A stretch of DNA of 64,000 bases, from the NCBI RefSeq assembly GCF_029502005.1, contig NZ_JAMQOT010000001.1, positions 1-64,000 on the forward strand. The letters are read 5' to 3'. The position numbers and the translations under genes are program-made. Of this stretch, positions 24,099 through 34,433 are shown piece by piece; position 1 is the first letter of the stretch; the number at the start of each line of letters is the position of its first letter. Source of the stretch: Natrinema salsiterrestre. GTDB taxonomy: Archaea > Halobacteriota > Halobacteria > Halobacteriales > Natrialbaceae. The notes beneath the pieces are model-generated. The model did no database searches and was not told the DNA's origin. It was given only the letters and a program-made list of their open reading frames with translations.

Positions 24099-24731
24099 AT
24101 GGGTCTCATCGCGGAATTTCAGCTCGACTCGCCGGATCTGCCGTTGACGGACGCAGTTGCGGCCGTCTCGGATATCACGCTCTACATCGAACGGATCCTC
24201 GTCGTCGATCCCGATCGGCCGGTCGTCCTCTGTCGCGCCGTCGGGGCGATCGACGGCTTTCCGGAGGCGCTTACGCACGATCCGACGGTCGAGGCGTATA
24301 CGATGCTGGACGGGACGAACGGCGGCGCGATGTATCGACTCAGATTGCGGGATCCCCCGCTTCCGATCTATCGGAAGTACGTCGAACTGGGGACGACCCC
24401 GCTCGGCGGGATCGTAACCGTCGACGGCTGGTGGGGACGTGCGCGGTTTCCCGACCGAGAGGCGCTCGCGGAGTACCGCGCGTTCTGTACGGACCGCGGC
24501 GGGACGTTCAAACTCGAGCGATTGACTCGAGAGTCATCGACGGACGATCCGCCGTTCGGACTCACCGACGAACAGCACGAGGCGCTGGTCGCGGCTCGAG
24601 AGGCGGGCTACTTCGCGGTGCCACGGGAGGCCTCGACGGAAGAGATCGGCGACCGACTGGGGATTTCGGCACCGTCGGCCTCCGAGCGGCTGCGACGCGG
24701 AATCGATCGGCTGCTCGAGAACGCGCTGTGA
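24099..24731 (+). CDS. Bat-type HTH transcription regulator
   Basis: A 210-residue haloarchaeal regulator. The N-terminal 150 residues form the conserved but ligand-unassigned sensor half found with bacterio-opsin-activator HTH domains. The C-terminal HTH (about 155-208: LTDEQHEALVAAREAGYFAVPREASTEEIGDRL then ISAPSASERLRRGIDRLL) is the HTH_10/Bat type. It diverges from the R2lox gene with adjacent TATA boxes, so regulation of that gene is plausible but unproven. There is no photosensory PAS or GAF domain. Confidence 0.88.
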   Translation: MGLIAEFQLDSPDLPLTDAVAAVSDITLYIERILVVDPDRPVVLCRAVGAIDGFPEALTHDPTVEAYTMLDGTNGGAMYRLRLRDPPLPIYRKYVELGTTPLGGIVTVDGWWGRARFPDREALAEYRAFCTDRGGTFKLERLTRESSTDDPPFGLTDEQHEALVAAREAGYFAVPREASTEEIGDRLGISAPSASERLRRGIDRLLENAL

Positions 24732-24824
24732 TCCGAGCCGACCGGTCGCGAACCGGTGGACTGTGACGGAAGTCACTCGCCCGATGGGACAATTCTCAAG
24801 GCGACCGGCCCGAAAGGAACGGGT

Positions 24825-27059
24825 ATGAGTTCGTCGGAACCGGACGGCGTGACCCTGTCCGTTCGCGCCGCGGAGAAAGGAGACGCGGGTCGGGGCGTCG
24901 CCCGGATCCCCGAAGCGGCGCGGCGACAGCTCGGGGTTCTCAGCGGCGACACCGTCGTGATCGAGGGGGACGAGACCACGGTCGCCAAGATGTGGCCGGC
25001 CGATCAGTCGGTCCCGGACACCGCCGTGCAGATCGACGGCGACACGCGTGCGAACGCCGGCGTTCACGTCGGCGATACGGTATCCGTCCGGGCGAAGGAC
25101 AAATCGACGATCGCCGACGCCGAGAGAGTCACGCTGATCGCACCGCCGGGACTGCCCGACCGCCAGCGCCGGGCCGCCGAGAGCGAGGCGACGGAGAAAC
25201 TTCGAAACCGGCCGGTACGAGCCGGCGAGCAGGTTCGTATCGAGGGGATCGATCAGCAGCCGTTCCGCGTTACCGACACGGACCCGAGGGGCGACGTTCG
25301 AATCACGAACGGGACGTCGATCCGGATCGCCGACGGCGGCGGGGGATCGGGGAACACTGCGACTCCGGCCGCTTCCGGAGCCACCGAGCGTGACCGCACG
25401 TCCGGCAGTTCGTCGGACACACCGGCCACGGTCGACTCAGATACGGAGGCGACTATCGACGGAGTCAGCTCGAACTCCGGCGTCACCTACGAGGACATCG
25501 GCGGGCTCGACGAGGAACTCGAGCTCGTCCGGGAGATGATCGAACTCCCGCTGTCGGAACCGGAGCTGTTCCGCCGGCTCGGGGTCGAGCCACCGTCGGG
25601 GGTCCTCCTCTACGGGCCGCCGGGGACCGGGAAGACCCTGATCGCCCGCGCCGTGGCCAACGAGGTCGACGCAAACTTCGAGACGATCTCGGGGCCGGAG
25701 ATCATGTCGAAATACAAAGGCGAGAGCGAGGAGCGACTCCGCGAGGTGTTCGAAACGGCTGAGGCGAACGCGCCGACGATAATCTTCTTCGACGAGATCG
25801 ACTCGATTGCCGGCACGCGCGACGACGAGGGTGACGCCGAAAACCGGATCGTCGGCCAACTGTTGACCCTGATGGACGGCCTCGACGCCCGCGGCGAAGT
25901 GATCGTCATCGGCGCGACCAACCGCGTGGACACGATCGATCCCGCGCTCCGCAGGGGCGGCCGCTTCGACCGCGAGATCCAGATCGGCGTCCCCGACGAG
26001 GAAGGCCGCCGGGAGATCCTCGAGGTCCACACGCGCGGGATGCCGCTCGCCGACGACGTGGACGTCGACGCAATCGCGCGGCGAACGCACGGCTTCGTCG
26101 GGGCGGATCTCGACGCCGTCGCGAGCGAGGCCGCGATGGCCGCCATTCGGGATCGGCCGACAGAGACGGACGACCTCGACGAGTGGAACCGGAATCCGAC
26201 GGTTCGAAAGACGCACTTCGATTCCGCGCTCGCGTCCGTCGAGCCCTCCGCGATGCGAGAGTACGTCGCGGAATCGCCGTCTACCGACTTTTCCGACGTC
26301 GGCGGCCTCGAGGCGGCGAAACAGACCCTTCGCGAGTCGGTCGAGTGGCCGCTGACCTACGATCGCCTCTTCGAGGAGACCAATACGAATCCGCCGTCGG
26401 GCGTCTTGCTGTACGGTCCGCCGGGGACCGGCAAGACGTTGCTCGCGCGCGCGCTCGCCGGCGAGACCGACGTCAACTTCGTCCGCGTCGACGGGCCCGA
26501 AATCGTCGATCGCTACGTCGGCGAGAGCGAGAAGGCGATCCGCGAGGTGTTCGAGCGCGCCCGCCAGTCGGCCCCGTCGATCGTCTTCTTCGACGAGATC
26601 GACGCCATCACCGCCGCCCGCGGCGAGGGTCACGAGGTGACCGAACGCGTCGTCTCACAGCTCCTGACCGAGCTCGACGGGATGCGGGAGAACCCCAACC
26701 TCGTCGTCCTGGCTGCGACCAACCGCAAAGACCAGATCGATCCCGCGCTGTTGCGACCCGGCCGGCTCGACACGCACGTCTTCGTCGGCGAACCCGACCG
26801 CGAGGCTCGCGAAAAGATCCTCGCGGTCCACGCGGATGGGAAACCCCTCGCCGACGACGCCGACGTCGCCGAGCTCGCGGCGGAACTCGAGGGGTACACC
26901 GGTGCCGACCTCGAGGCGCTGGTCAGAGACGCCTCGATGCGGGCGATCCGCGAGGTCGCCGACGAGTACGGTCCCGAGACGGCCAACGAGAAGGCATCGG
27001 AGGTGCGCATCGAGCGCCGTCATCTCGAGGCGGCTCGCGAGGAGACGGACGCGTCGTAA
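24825..27059 (+). CDS. AAA+ ATPase, Cdc48/VCP-like (paralogue A)
   Basis: A 744-residue double-ring ATPase that unfolds or remodels protein complexes. The N-terminal double-psi barrel (about 1-115) is followed by a non-canonical S/T/P-rich linker (about 165-220), then D1 (Walker A GPPGTGKT near 263, Walker B FFDEID) and D2 (second [14 protein letters not shown]) with sensor and arginine-finger segments (GGRFDREI, RPGRLDTHVF). Both ATPase sites look intact. The frame opens at 24756, but the ATG at 24825 begins the barrel. It converges with a second full-length Cdc48, so paralogue-specific roles are likely; the linker is the main difference. Confidence 0.92.
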   Translation: MSSSEPDGVTLSVRAAEKGDAGRGVARIPEAARRQLGVLSGDTVVIEGDETTVAKMWPADQSVPDTAVQIDGDTRANAGVHVGDTVSVRAKDKSTIADAERVTLIAPPGLPDRQRRAAESEATEKLRNRPVRAGEQVRIEGIDQQPFRVTDTDPRGDVRITNGTSIRIADGGGGSGNTATPAASGATERDRTSGSSSDTPATVDSDTEATIDGVSSNSGVTYEDIGGLDEELELVREMIELPLSEPELFRRLGVEPPSGVLLYGPPGTGKTLIARAVANEVDANFETISGPEIMSKYKGESEERLREVFETAEANAPTIIFFDEIDSIAGTRDDEGDAENRIVGQLLTLMDGLDARGEVIVIGATNRVDTIDPALRRGGRFDREIQIGVPDEEGRREILEVHTRGMPLADDVDVDAIARRTHGFVGADLDAVASEAAMAAIRDRPTETDDLDEWNRNPTVRKTHFDSALASVEPSAMREYVAESPSTDFSDVGGLEAAKQTLRESVEWPLTYDRLFEETNTNPPSGVLLYGPPGTGKTLLARALAGETDVNFVRVDGPEIVDRYVGESEKAIREVFERARQSAPSIVFFDEIDAITAARGEGHEVTERVVSQLLTELDGMRENPNLVVLAATNRKDQIDPALLRPGRLDTHVFVGEPDREAREKILAVHADGKPLADDADVAELAAELEGYTGADLEALVRDASMRAIREVADEYGPETANEKASEVRIERRHLEAAREETDAS

Positions 27060-27212
27060 TCGATTTTTCACACCGGTGCTCCGACGCTCGAGTCCCGCGG
27101 TCGCAGTGCTCGAGCCACTGGCATCGCGATCGCTCGAGGAGTTACCAGCGCTGAAAACGGAACCGCGATTCGACGAATCGATCCGGAAACGGAACCGACG
27201 GAGAAACCGCGA

Positions 27213-29441
27213 CTATTGGAATCCGATGCGGCTGCCGCGACGACCCGTCGGGTCGGGGCCGCTCGTGCCGCCCTGGAACTCCTCTTCGATCTGCTCGTAG
27301 TAGTCGAGGATGTCGTCGGTGATCGTCGGCCGGACGTTCTCCATGGCCTGTCGGAAGTGGCGCATCTCGACGATGTCGGCCTCCTCGTCCTCGCGGAGTG
27401 CCTCGATAGCCGCTTCGCGGGCGATCGACTCGAGGTCGCTGCCGACGTAGCCGTCCGTGATCTCGGCGATCTCGCGCAGCGTGACGTCCGCGGCCAGCGG
27501 CGTGTCCTCGGTGTGGATCTCGAGGATCTTCTCGCGGCCGTCGACGTCGGGTTCGCCGATCATGACCAGCCGGTCGAACCGACCCGAGCGCAGCAGTGCG
27601 GGGTCGATCATGTCCGGCCGGTTGGTCGCGCCGATGACCATGACGTTGCCCATCTCCTCTAACCCGTCGAGTTCGGTCAGGAGCTGGTTGACGACCCGCT
27701 CGGAGACGTTCGAGCCGGTTTCGCCGCCCCGGCCCGGCGCGAGCGCGTCGAGCTCGTCGAAGAAGATGACCGTCGGCGAGACCTGGCGGGCCTTGCGGAA
27801 GGTCTGGCGGATGGCCTTCTCCGATTCGCCGACCCACTTCGAGAGGAGCTGCGGGCCGCGCACCGAGATGAAGTTCGCGTTGGTCTCGTTGGCGACGGCC
27901 TTCGCCATCAGCGTCTTCCCGGTGCCGGGCGGGCCGTAGAGCAGGACGCCGGCCGGCGGGTCGACGCCGAGCCGGTCGAAGCGCTCGGGGTTCGAGAGCG
28001 GCCACTCGACGGACTCCTGGACCTGCTCTTTGGCCTCGTGGAGGCCGCCAACGTCGTCCCAGGAGATCTTCGGGAGTTCGACGAGGACCTCCCGCATCGC
28101 CGACGGCTCGACCTCGTTCAGCGCGCCGCGGAAGTCCTCCCGCTTGACGATCATCCGATCGATCAGGCTCGGCGGGATGTCCTCCTCGTCAAGGTCGATC
28201 TCGGGGAGGTATCGGCGGAGCGCCTTCATCGCCGCTTCCTTGGTGAGGCTCTCGATGTCGGCCCCGACGAAGCCGTGGGTCTCGTCGGCGAGGTTACCGA
28301 GGGTGACGTCGTCCGAGAGGGGCATGCCGCGGGTGTGGATCTGCAGGATCTCCTCGCGGCCCGTCTCGTCGGGGACGCCGATCTCGATCTCGCGGTCGAA
28401 GCGGCCCGGGCGGCGCAGCGCCGGATCGACGCTGTCGACGCGGTTGGTCGCCGCGATGACGATGACCTGGCCCCGGGACTCGAGGCCGTCCATCATCGTC
28501 AGCAGCTGGGCGACGACCCGGCGTTCGACCTCGCCGGTGACGTCCTCGCGTTTCGGGGCGATGGAGTCGAGTTCGTCGATGAAGATGATCGACGGCGACT
28601 CCTCGGTGGCGTCCTCGAAGATCTCCCTGAGTTGCTGTTCGGACTCGCCGTAGTACTTCGAGATGATCTCCGGGCCAGCGATAGAGAAGAAGCTGGCGGA
28701 GGTTTCGTTGGCGACTGCCTTGGCGAGCAGGGTCTTCCCGGTGCCCGGCGGGCCGTGCAGGAGGACGCCCTGTGGCGGCTCGATGCCGAGCTTCTTGAAG
28801 ATCTGCGGGTGCTTCATCGGGAGTTCGACCATCTCCCGGACCCGCTGGATCTCGTTTTGCAGGCCGCCGATGTCCTCGTAGGTGATCCCGCCCCCGGTCT
28901 TCTCGAAGCCCGAGATGGGTTCCTCGCGGAGTTCGACGTCGGTGTCTTCGGTGATGAGGACGACGCCGTCGGGTTCCGTCTCGACGGCGATCAGCGGGAT
29001 CGCCTGCCCCGGCGACCGCATGAACGGGTGGTTCGTCGAGCTCATCACGGGAACGATGTCGCGGCCGACGACCGGACGCTTGAGGATCTGCCGTTTCACC
29101 ATCCCGGCGGCGTCCGAGCCGAACTGGACCGACGCCTCCTCCGGCGGGGCGAGTACCAACTTGTCCGCTTTCGTCGCTTCCGCCTTGCGGATCGTCACCC
29201 GTTCGCCGATACCGACGTCGGCGTTCTGCCGGGTGAATCCGTCGATGCGGACGGTATCCGTGTTCCAGTCCTGCCGGTCTGCCCGCCAGACCTTCGCGGC
29301 AGTCGTATCTGCGCCCTCGATTTCGATGATGTCGCCCGGGCTGAGCTTCAGATGCAACAGCGTGTCCGGGTCGAGCCGGGCGATACCACGACCCGAGTCG
29401 TTCGGGTATGCCTTCGCAACCTCCAGTTGGACTTCGTTCAT
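27213..29441 (-). CDS. AAA+ ATPase, canonical Cdc48/VCP (paralogue B)
   Basis: A 742-residue Cdc48. The N-terminal barrel starts [24 protein letters not shown]1 has [27 protein letters not shown] and [14 protein letters not shown]2 has a second [27 protein letters not shown] and [12 protein letters not shown]. It is the more conserved, presumably housekeeping form, a segregase working with the proteasome. There is no S/T-rich insert between N domain and D1. It converges with paralogue A, about 150 bases of non-coding sequence lying between the stops, including a T-rich tract at 27062-27068. The opposite-strand long frames are shadows. Confidence 0.94.
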   Translation of the reverse strand: MNEVQLEVAKAYPNDSGRGIARLDPDTLLHLKLSPGDIIEIEGADTTAAKVWRADRQDWNTDTVRIDGFTRQNADVGIGERVTIRKAEATKADKLVLAPPEEASVQFGSDAAGMVKRQILKRPVVGRDIVPVMSSTNHPFMRSPGQAIPLIAVETEPDGVVLITEDTDVELREEPISGFEKTGGGITYEDIGGLQNEIQRVREMVELPMKHPQIFKKLGIEPPQGVLLHGPPGTGKTLLAKAVANETSASFFSIAGPEIISKYYGESEQQLREIFEDATEESPSIIFIDELDSIAPKREDVTGEVERRVVAQLLTMMDGLESRGQVIVIAATNRVDSVDPALRRPGRFDREIEIGVPDETGREEILQIHTRGMPLSDDVTLGNLADETHGFVGADIESLTKEAAMKALRRYLPEIDLDEEDIPPSLIDRMIVKREDFRGALNEVEPSAMREVLVELPKISWDDVGGLHEAKEQVQESVEWPLSNPERFDRLGVDPPAGVLLYGPPGTGKTLMAKAVANETNANFISVRGPQLLSKWVGESEKAIRQTFRKARQVSPTVIFFDELDALAPGRGGETGSNVSERVVNQLLTELDGLEEMGNVMVIGATNRPDMIDPALLRSGRFDRLVMIGEPDVDGREKILEIHTEDTPLAADVTLREIAEITDGYVGSDLESIAREAAIEALREDEEADIVEMRHFRQAMENVRPTITDDILDYYEQIEEEFQGGTSGPDPTGRRGSRIGFQ

Positions 29442-29652
29442 GATTTAGGGACGGCGATGTCAATGACTCCGATTCGTGACCGGATAGGTTTTTTGCTAGG
29501 TCGAGTCATTTCCTGTGCTAGTGGCTAACATACAATGGTACGGCTGGACGCTACAAAGATGTACCGGCCTCGGTTGGTTTTGGCCCTATCGACACCGTGG
29601 CCGTGGGCTGCAGAGAGGTGGCTTTTTGCGTCTGCCGCCCCGGAGTGATCCC

Positions 29653-31023
29653 ATGCGAGTCCTCGCCTTCGACGGCCGCATGGGAGCCAGCGGCGACATG
29701 CTCCTCGCGGCCCTCCTCGATGCCGGTGCCGACTCCGACGCCCTCGAGCCCGTTACCGACGCCCTCGACGTCGAATATCGGATCGACGAGGCCGAAAAGA
29801 GCGGTATCGCCGCGACGACGGTCGACGTGCTCCTGACGGACGAGAAGCCGGACAGTGATCGTTCACACGGCCGCGACGAACCCGACGGCGGACACGACCA
29901 CGAACACGGAAATCACGACCACGCCGACGGAACCCACGACCACGAGCACGGCGACGCGAATCACGATCACGACGACCACGACGGCGTTCGCGCCGAAGGC
30001 CACGGCCCCCATCGCAGCTATCTCGAGGTCCGCGAGATCGTCGCCGACATGGGCCTCGAGCCGAGGGTCGAACGCGACGCGCTCGCGATCTTCGAGCTGC
30101 TCGGCGAGGCGGAAGCGAGCGTTCACGGCGAGGCCCTCGACGAGATACACTTCCACGAGGTCGGGGCCGACGACGCGATCGCGGACGTCGTCGGTGCGGT
30201 CGCGTTGCTTCACGACCTCGAGCCCGAGCGGATCGTGACGACGCCGCTCGCGACCGGCGGCGGAACGGTGTCGATGAGCCACGGCGAGTATCCGGTCCCG
30301 ACGCCGGCGGTCATCGAGATCGCCCAGCGGGCAGACTGGTCGCTACGCGGCGGACCGGTCGACGCGGAACTGTTGACGCCGACCGGTGCGGCGATCCTGG
30401 GCCACGTCGCCGACGGCGTCGACTCGCTTCCCGCGCTCGACCTCGAGGACTCCGGCTACGGTGCGGGCGGCTACGACCTCGATCCCCATCCGAACGTGCT
30501 TCGGGTGCTCTTCGGGACCGCCGAGGACGGCAGTGAACTGGTGAAAGACGATATCGCCGTCCTCGAGACGAACCTCGACGATGCGACGCCCGAGGTGCTC
30601 GGCGGGCTACAGGAGACTCTCGCGGACGCGGGCGCGAGAGACGTCTCGATTCTCCCCGCGACGATGAAGAAGTCCCGCCCCGGTCATCTCGTGAAGGTGA
30701 TCTGCAAGCCGGCGGATCGGGAACGGGTGGCTCGAGCACTGGCTGAAGAGACCGGAACGCTCGGCGTTCGCGACGCGGGCGTGACTCATCGCTGGATCGC
30801 GAACCGGGAGTTCGAGACGGTGACCGTCGAAATCGCGGGAAAGTCCCACGAGGTGACTGTCAAAATCGCGAGCGACAGCGATGGGGACGTGTACGATATC
30901 AGTACCGAGTACGATGATGCGCGGGCGATCGCCACCGAAACGGGGGTCCCGATCCGCGACGTTATACGACGCGCCGAACGGGTCGCTCGATCGCTACTCG
31001 AAACACGGGACCGGCAACAGTGA
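29653..31023 (+). CDS. larC: Nickel-pincer cofactor biosynthesis protein LarC
   Basis: A 456-residue LarC-family protein, which in characterised systems inserts nickel into the lactate racemase pincer cofactor using CTP. The N-terminus MRVLAFDGRMGASGDMLLAALLDAG and the core DEIHFHEVGADDAIADVVG and HRWIANREFETVTV are conserved. Residues about 72-120 are a His/Asp-rich insert with many HDH and HEH groups, presumably a metal-storing loop. The frame opens upstream at 29515 but family similarity begins at 29653. No larA, larB or larE lies in the window, so the racemase partner must be elsewhere or the role differs. Confidence 0.88.
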   Translation: MRVLAFDGRMGASGDMLLAALLDAGADSDALEPVTDALDVEYRIDEAEKSGIAATTVDVLLTDEKPDSDRSHGRDEPDGGHDHEHGNHDHADGTHDHEHGDANHDHDDHDGVRAEGHGPHRSYLEVREIVADMGLEPRVERDALAIFELLGEAEASVHGEALDEIHFHEVGADDAIADVVGAVALLHDLEPERIVTTPLATGGGTVSMSHGEYPVPTPAVIEIAQRADWSLRGGPVDAELLTPTGAAILGHVADGVDSLPALDLEDSGYGAGGYDLDPHPNVLRVLFGTAEDGSELVKDDIAVLETNLDDATPEVLGGLQETLADAGARDVSILPATMKKSRPGHLVKVICKPADRERVARALAEETGTLGVRDAGVTHRWIANREFETVTVEIAGKSHEVTVKIASDSDGDVYDISTEYDDARAIATETGVPIRDVIRRAERVARSLLETRDRQQ

Positions 31024-31186
31024 CTGACGACCGAATTCTATCGGTCTGTGACAGCGGTATCGCAGGGCGGGTATCGATCACGTGACGCACCGTGCGTCCG
31101 AGACTCTCTCGGAGGGGATGTCTCTGTCTTCACGCGATACGCGGTAAAAATAGCGAAATCGGAGTGGCCGCGATCTGTCGTCAGTC

Positions 31187-31594
31187 TCAGAGCGAGGCCA
31201 AGATGGCCTGGACGTTGTCGCCCGTCGTGGCGTTCGTTTCCGCATCTATGTCAGCGGAGTTAGACTGAGTGACGTCTTGGTCCTGAACCACCACGGAGGT
31301 CGCATCAGAAGCGCTAAAGGCTTCGCCAGCCCCGCCGTGCTTGGTGTAATATGAACCCAGCGACGCAGCTTCCGAGGTCGCCTCCGCGTTAGACACTCCT
31401 ACCTGGGCGTTGTTATTGTCCTGGTCGACGTCGATATTCGTCGTCGCATTGGCGTCGCCGCTCGTTTGGTCTCCGAAGTCGATGTCGTTGAGATTGACAT
31501 CCTGTGCCGCAGCTGTTCCGGCAAACCCCATGAACGTGAGGCCGCCGAACAGCGCTACCGTCAGCGTGATTGTCAGGGCGCGTTGCAGTTTCAT
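31187..31594 (-). CDS. Small secreted protein with curlin-like N/Q/D repeats
   Basis: A 135-residue exported protein. The signal peptide (MKLQRALTITLTVALFGGL..., cleavage after GTAAA) precedes a mature chain of about 105 residues rich in N, D, Q, S, A and T. Phrases such as DQDNNNAQVGVSNAEA and QDQDVTQSNSADIDAETNA have the alternating N/Q-x-A/V pattern of curlin-type amyloid repeats, though the spacing is imperfect and there is no CsgA hallmark of a conserved S-x5-Q. No Csg secretion partner is near. TATA-like tataag at 31684-31693 gives a leader of about 65-90 nt. Biofilm fibre is an inference only. Confidence 0.6.
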   Translation of the reverse strand: MKLQRALTITLTVALFGGLTFMGFAGTAAAQDVNLNDIDFGDQTSGDANATTNIDVDQDNNNAQVGVSNAEATSEAASLGSYYTKHGGAGEAFSASDATSVVVQDQDVTQSNSADIDAETNATTGDNVQAILASL

Positions 31595-32360
31595 AGTTGA
31601 TCACCGTGCGTAGGCACGCATCGTACCGACGCAGTCTGTTGGTACTGTGATGCGTTGCCCGGTCGAAGCCAATCACAGGTACCGACTTATATCCGGAGAA
31701 TGGTTGCATCGGTAATCACCGAATGAAATGAGAAATGGGCCTCAAATGCGAGTGCCCACCCGCGCGATGACCACTCCGGTCACGCAGCCGCTCATCGAAT
31801 CGATCCCGAGACGCCGCTGCTCAGGGTCAACTGGCACTGCGAGCGCGTTCCACCGACCGGCTCCCGAATACCCCGGACCGACGCGGTTCGCCACCCGGGG
31901 AGAACGGGTAATTTATCCAGACTGAAAGGACTGGTTTCCAGCCACGAGTTTCCGACCTCGAGTACGAACACGGTATTCTGATCGTTTCCATTCGCTACTT
32001 CCAATGGCGTATAAGATACCCACTTCCGACGAGCATAGATATGACGGAGTCGACTACGGTCGTACCATTCGCTGCGGGCGAAACCGGCTCGTGGCAACTG
32101 ATACATCGCCCGCGGGAGTCGGTTCCCTCGGCCGTGCCGAAATCGGTCCCCGAGATCCGGTTTGACCGGCTTATACGCGCGGAAATCGGTAGTTTCGCCC
32201 GAACAGCCGTGAGAGCGCATCCCCACGCGTCCCGAATCGGGTCGATAGTCGAATCGGAGGCGGCGATTTCCGCCGGGTCTCGAGACGGTCACGTCGACGA
32301 CCGTTCCGCCGAGAGCGGATCGCTCGACGTGCCGGTAACTCGAACGGAGGTCCGATCGTG
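31595..32360. other. Long intergenic region upstream of glmS
   Basis: About 765 bases separate the secreted protein from glmS. Apart from the promoter at 31684-31693, I see AT-rich spots at 31909-31916 and 32005-32014 that could be TATA boxes. A plus-strand frame of 106 codons (32041-32361) runs to the glmS start and a 166-codon minus-strand frame overlaps it; neither resembles a family or has convincing composition. The region could contain a glmS leader. Confidence 0.5.
31684..31693 (-). promoter_or_regulatory. TATA box for the curlin-like gene
   Basis: Minus-strand gatataagtc lies about 90 nt upstream of the ATG at 31594, implying a 5' leader of about 65 nt. Confidence 0.45.
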
Positions 32361-34157
32361 ATGTGTGGGATCATCGGATACGCGTCGCCGCGGAGTGGTC
32401 GAAACGTTCGCGACGTCCTCCTCGATGGCCTCTCGTGTCTCGAGTATCGCGGATACGATTCGGCGGGTGTCGCGGTCGCGAACTCGTCGATCGCAGTGCA
32501 CAAGCGAGAGGGGGAAGTGTCGACCCTCGAGGACGCGCTTCCGGATCGCGCTCCCGACGGCTACGCGGGGATCGGCCACACGCGCTGGAGCACGCACGGA
32601 CAGCCGTCGGACAGGAATGCGCACCCCCATACCGACTGTGACGACCGAATCGCAGTCGTTCACAACGGCATCATCGAGAACGCCCACACGTTGCGGGACG
32701 CTCTCGAGGCGGACGGGCACACGTTCACCAGCGAAACCGACACGGAGGTCATTCCGCATCTCATCGAGAAAGGGCTCGATCGGGGCGACGACGTCGAGAC
32801 GGCATTTCGCCGGGCGGTCGATCGCCTCGAGGGGAGCTACGCGGTCGCCGCGGTCTGTGCCGGACACAGGACGATATACGCGACGCGACAGCAGTCCCCG
32901 CTCGTGATCGGGGTCGACGGCGGCCGTTATTTCCTCGCGAGCGACGTCCCGGCGTTCCTCGAGTACACTGACGACGTGATATACCTCGAAGACGGACAGT
33001 TCGCGGCGATACGCCCGCCCGATGTCGAAGTGACCGACCGACACGGCGGTCTCGTCGAGACCGACGTCGAAACGGTCGACTGGGATCCCGAAGACGCGAC
33101 CAAAAACGGCTACGACCACTACATGCTCAAGGAGATACGCGAACAACCACACGCGCTGCGGAAGTGCCTTCGCGGGCGAGTGGACGCGCCCGGCCGGTCC
33201 GTCTCGATCGACGCGGTCGAGGCGATCACGGAACCGAACCACGTCCACTTCGTCGCGTGCGGAACGTCGTATCACGCCTCCCTCTACGCCGCACGACTGT
33301 TTCGTGAACGGGGGATGCGTGCGACCCCGTTTCTGGCGAGTCAATACGATCTCGATGCGATCCCGATCGGGACGGACACCCTGGTCGTCGGCGTTACCCA
33401 GAGCGGCGAGACGGCCGATACGGTGAGCGCGCTCCAGGTCGCGAACGACGTCGGTGCGACGACGCTCACCGTGACGAACGTCGTCGGCAGCTCGGCCACC
33501 CGCGAGGCGGATCACGCGATGTACATCCGCGCCGGACCCGAGATCAGTGTCGCGGCGACGAAGACGTTCGTCTCGCAGCAGGCCGCACTGGCGATGCTCT
33601 CGAGCGCGTTCAGTGGGGAGTGCACTCGCGAGTTCGTCACGGGTATCCGTGCGCTTCCCGATCGGATACAGTCGATCCTGGATCAGTCGCGCGCGAAGGC
33701 GATCGCCGCGGAATACGCGGACGCAGACGCGTACTTTCCGATCGGTCGCGGCTCCAACGCGGCGGCCGCGCTCGAGGGGGCGCTCAAGATCAAAGAGATC
33801 ACGTACAAACACGCCGAGGGGTTTCCGGCCGGCGAGTTGAAGCACGGACCGCTGGCGTTGGTCACCGATCGAACACCCGTCTTCGCGATAGTCGACGGTG
33901 ATTCGGAAGCCGAGACGATGATCGGGACGCTAAACGAAGTCGACGCACGCGGGGCACCGGTGATCGCAGTGACCGATTGTCCGGAGACGATCGAACCCCA
34001 CGCCGATCACGTACTGGAAGTACCGGAGACCGACAGCCGATTCACTCCGATCCTCGCGACCGTGCAGTTGCAATTGGTCTCCTACTGGATCGCGAACCGA
34101 CTGGGACGATCGATCGATAAACCCAGAAACCTCGCGAAGAGCGTGACCGTGGAGTGA
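32361..34157 (+). CDS. glmS: Glutamine-fructose-6-phosphate aminotransferase (isomerizing)
   Basis: A 598-residue enzyme making glucosamine-6-phosphate from fructose-6-phosphate and glutamine, the entry step to UDP-GlcNAc. The N-terminal Ntn glutaminase begins MCGIIGY with the nucleophile Cys after Met removal, followed by LEYRGYDSAG and TRWSTHGQPS. The isomerase half has two SIS domains with CGTSYHASLYAAR and QSGETADT, and ends KPRNLAKSVTVE. The frame allows one Met more (32358), but the Cys must become N-terminal, so 32361 is right. It heads the surface-glycan locus and would supply its aminosugar. Confidence 0.93.
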   Translation: MCGIIGYASPRSGRNVRDVLLDGLSCLEYRGYDSAGVAVANSSIAVHKREGEVSTLEDALPDRAPDGYAGIGHTRWSTHGQPSDRNAHPHTDCDDRIAVVHNGIIENAHTLRDALEADGHTFTSETDTEVIPHLIEKGLDRGDDVETAFRRAVDRLEGSYAVAAVCAGHRTIYATRQQSPLVIGVDGGRYFLASDVPAFLEYTDDVIYLEDGQFAAIRPPDVEVTDRHGGLVETDVETVDWDPEDATKNGYDHYMLKEIREQPHALRKCLRGRVDAPGRSVSIDAVEAITEPNHVHFVACGTSYHASLYAARLFRERGMRATPFLASQYDLDAIPIGTDTLVVGVTQSGETADTVSALQVANDVGATTLTVTNVVGSSATREADHAMYIRAGPEISVAATKTFVSQQAALAMLSSAFSGECTREFVTGIRALPDRIQSILDQSRAKAIAAEYADADAYFPIGRGSNAAAALEGALKIKEITYKHAEGFPAGELKHGPLALVTDRTPVFAIVDGDSEAETMIGTLNEVDARGAPVIAVTDCPETIEPHADHVLEVPETDSRFTPILATVQLQLVSYWIANRLGRSIDKPRNLAKSVTVE

Positions 34158-34400
34158 GACGCCGTCCGCAGGTGGCGCTGATACCGTCCGTGCTATCGCT
34201 GTCGTCTCGGTTACGACTGCACCGCCAACGCGGATGCAGTAGACGCGCCACTCCCCCGTTCCGAACCCGCTTCAGACGGTAACTCCGTAGCGGCCGCTCG
34301 AGTGCGAATCGATTTTCGAGACGGGACTGCCTTCGGAACTCGATCCGAACACTCCACGACCGTCCGGAAGACCTGAAATAAACGGACCCGCTAACAAAGG

Positions 34401-34406
34401 TTTATC
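34401..34406 (+). promoter_or_regulatory. TATA box for the sugar transferase gene
   Basis: tttatc about 30 nt before the ATG at 34434 suggests a leaderless transcript. The rest of 34158-34400 shows no gene, though it may contain decayed upstream codons of the transferase. Confidence 0.4.
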
Positions 34407-34433
34407 AGATCGATCGGAAAAAGACGCCACGCT

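Noticed and set aside
24756-24824. Upstream extension of Cdc48 paralogue A
   Set aside because: The 23 extra residues precede the double-psi barrel and do not resemble any Cdc48 N-terminus; ATG 24825 fits.
32041-32361. 106-codon frame running into glmS
   Set aside because: A TATA-like box lies 30 bases before it, but the protein has no family resemblance and overlaps a competing minus-strand frame; kept as intergenic.
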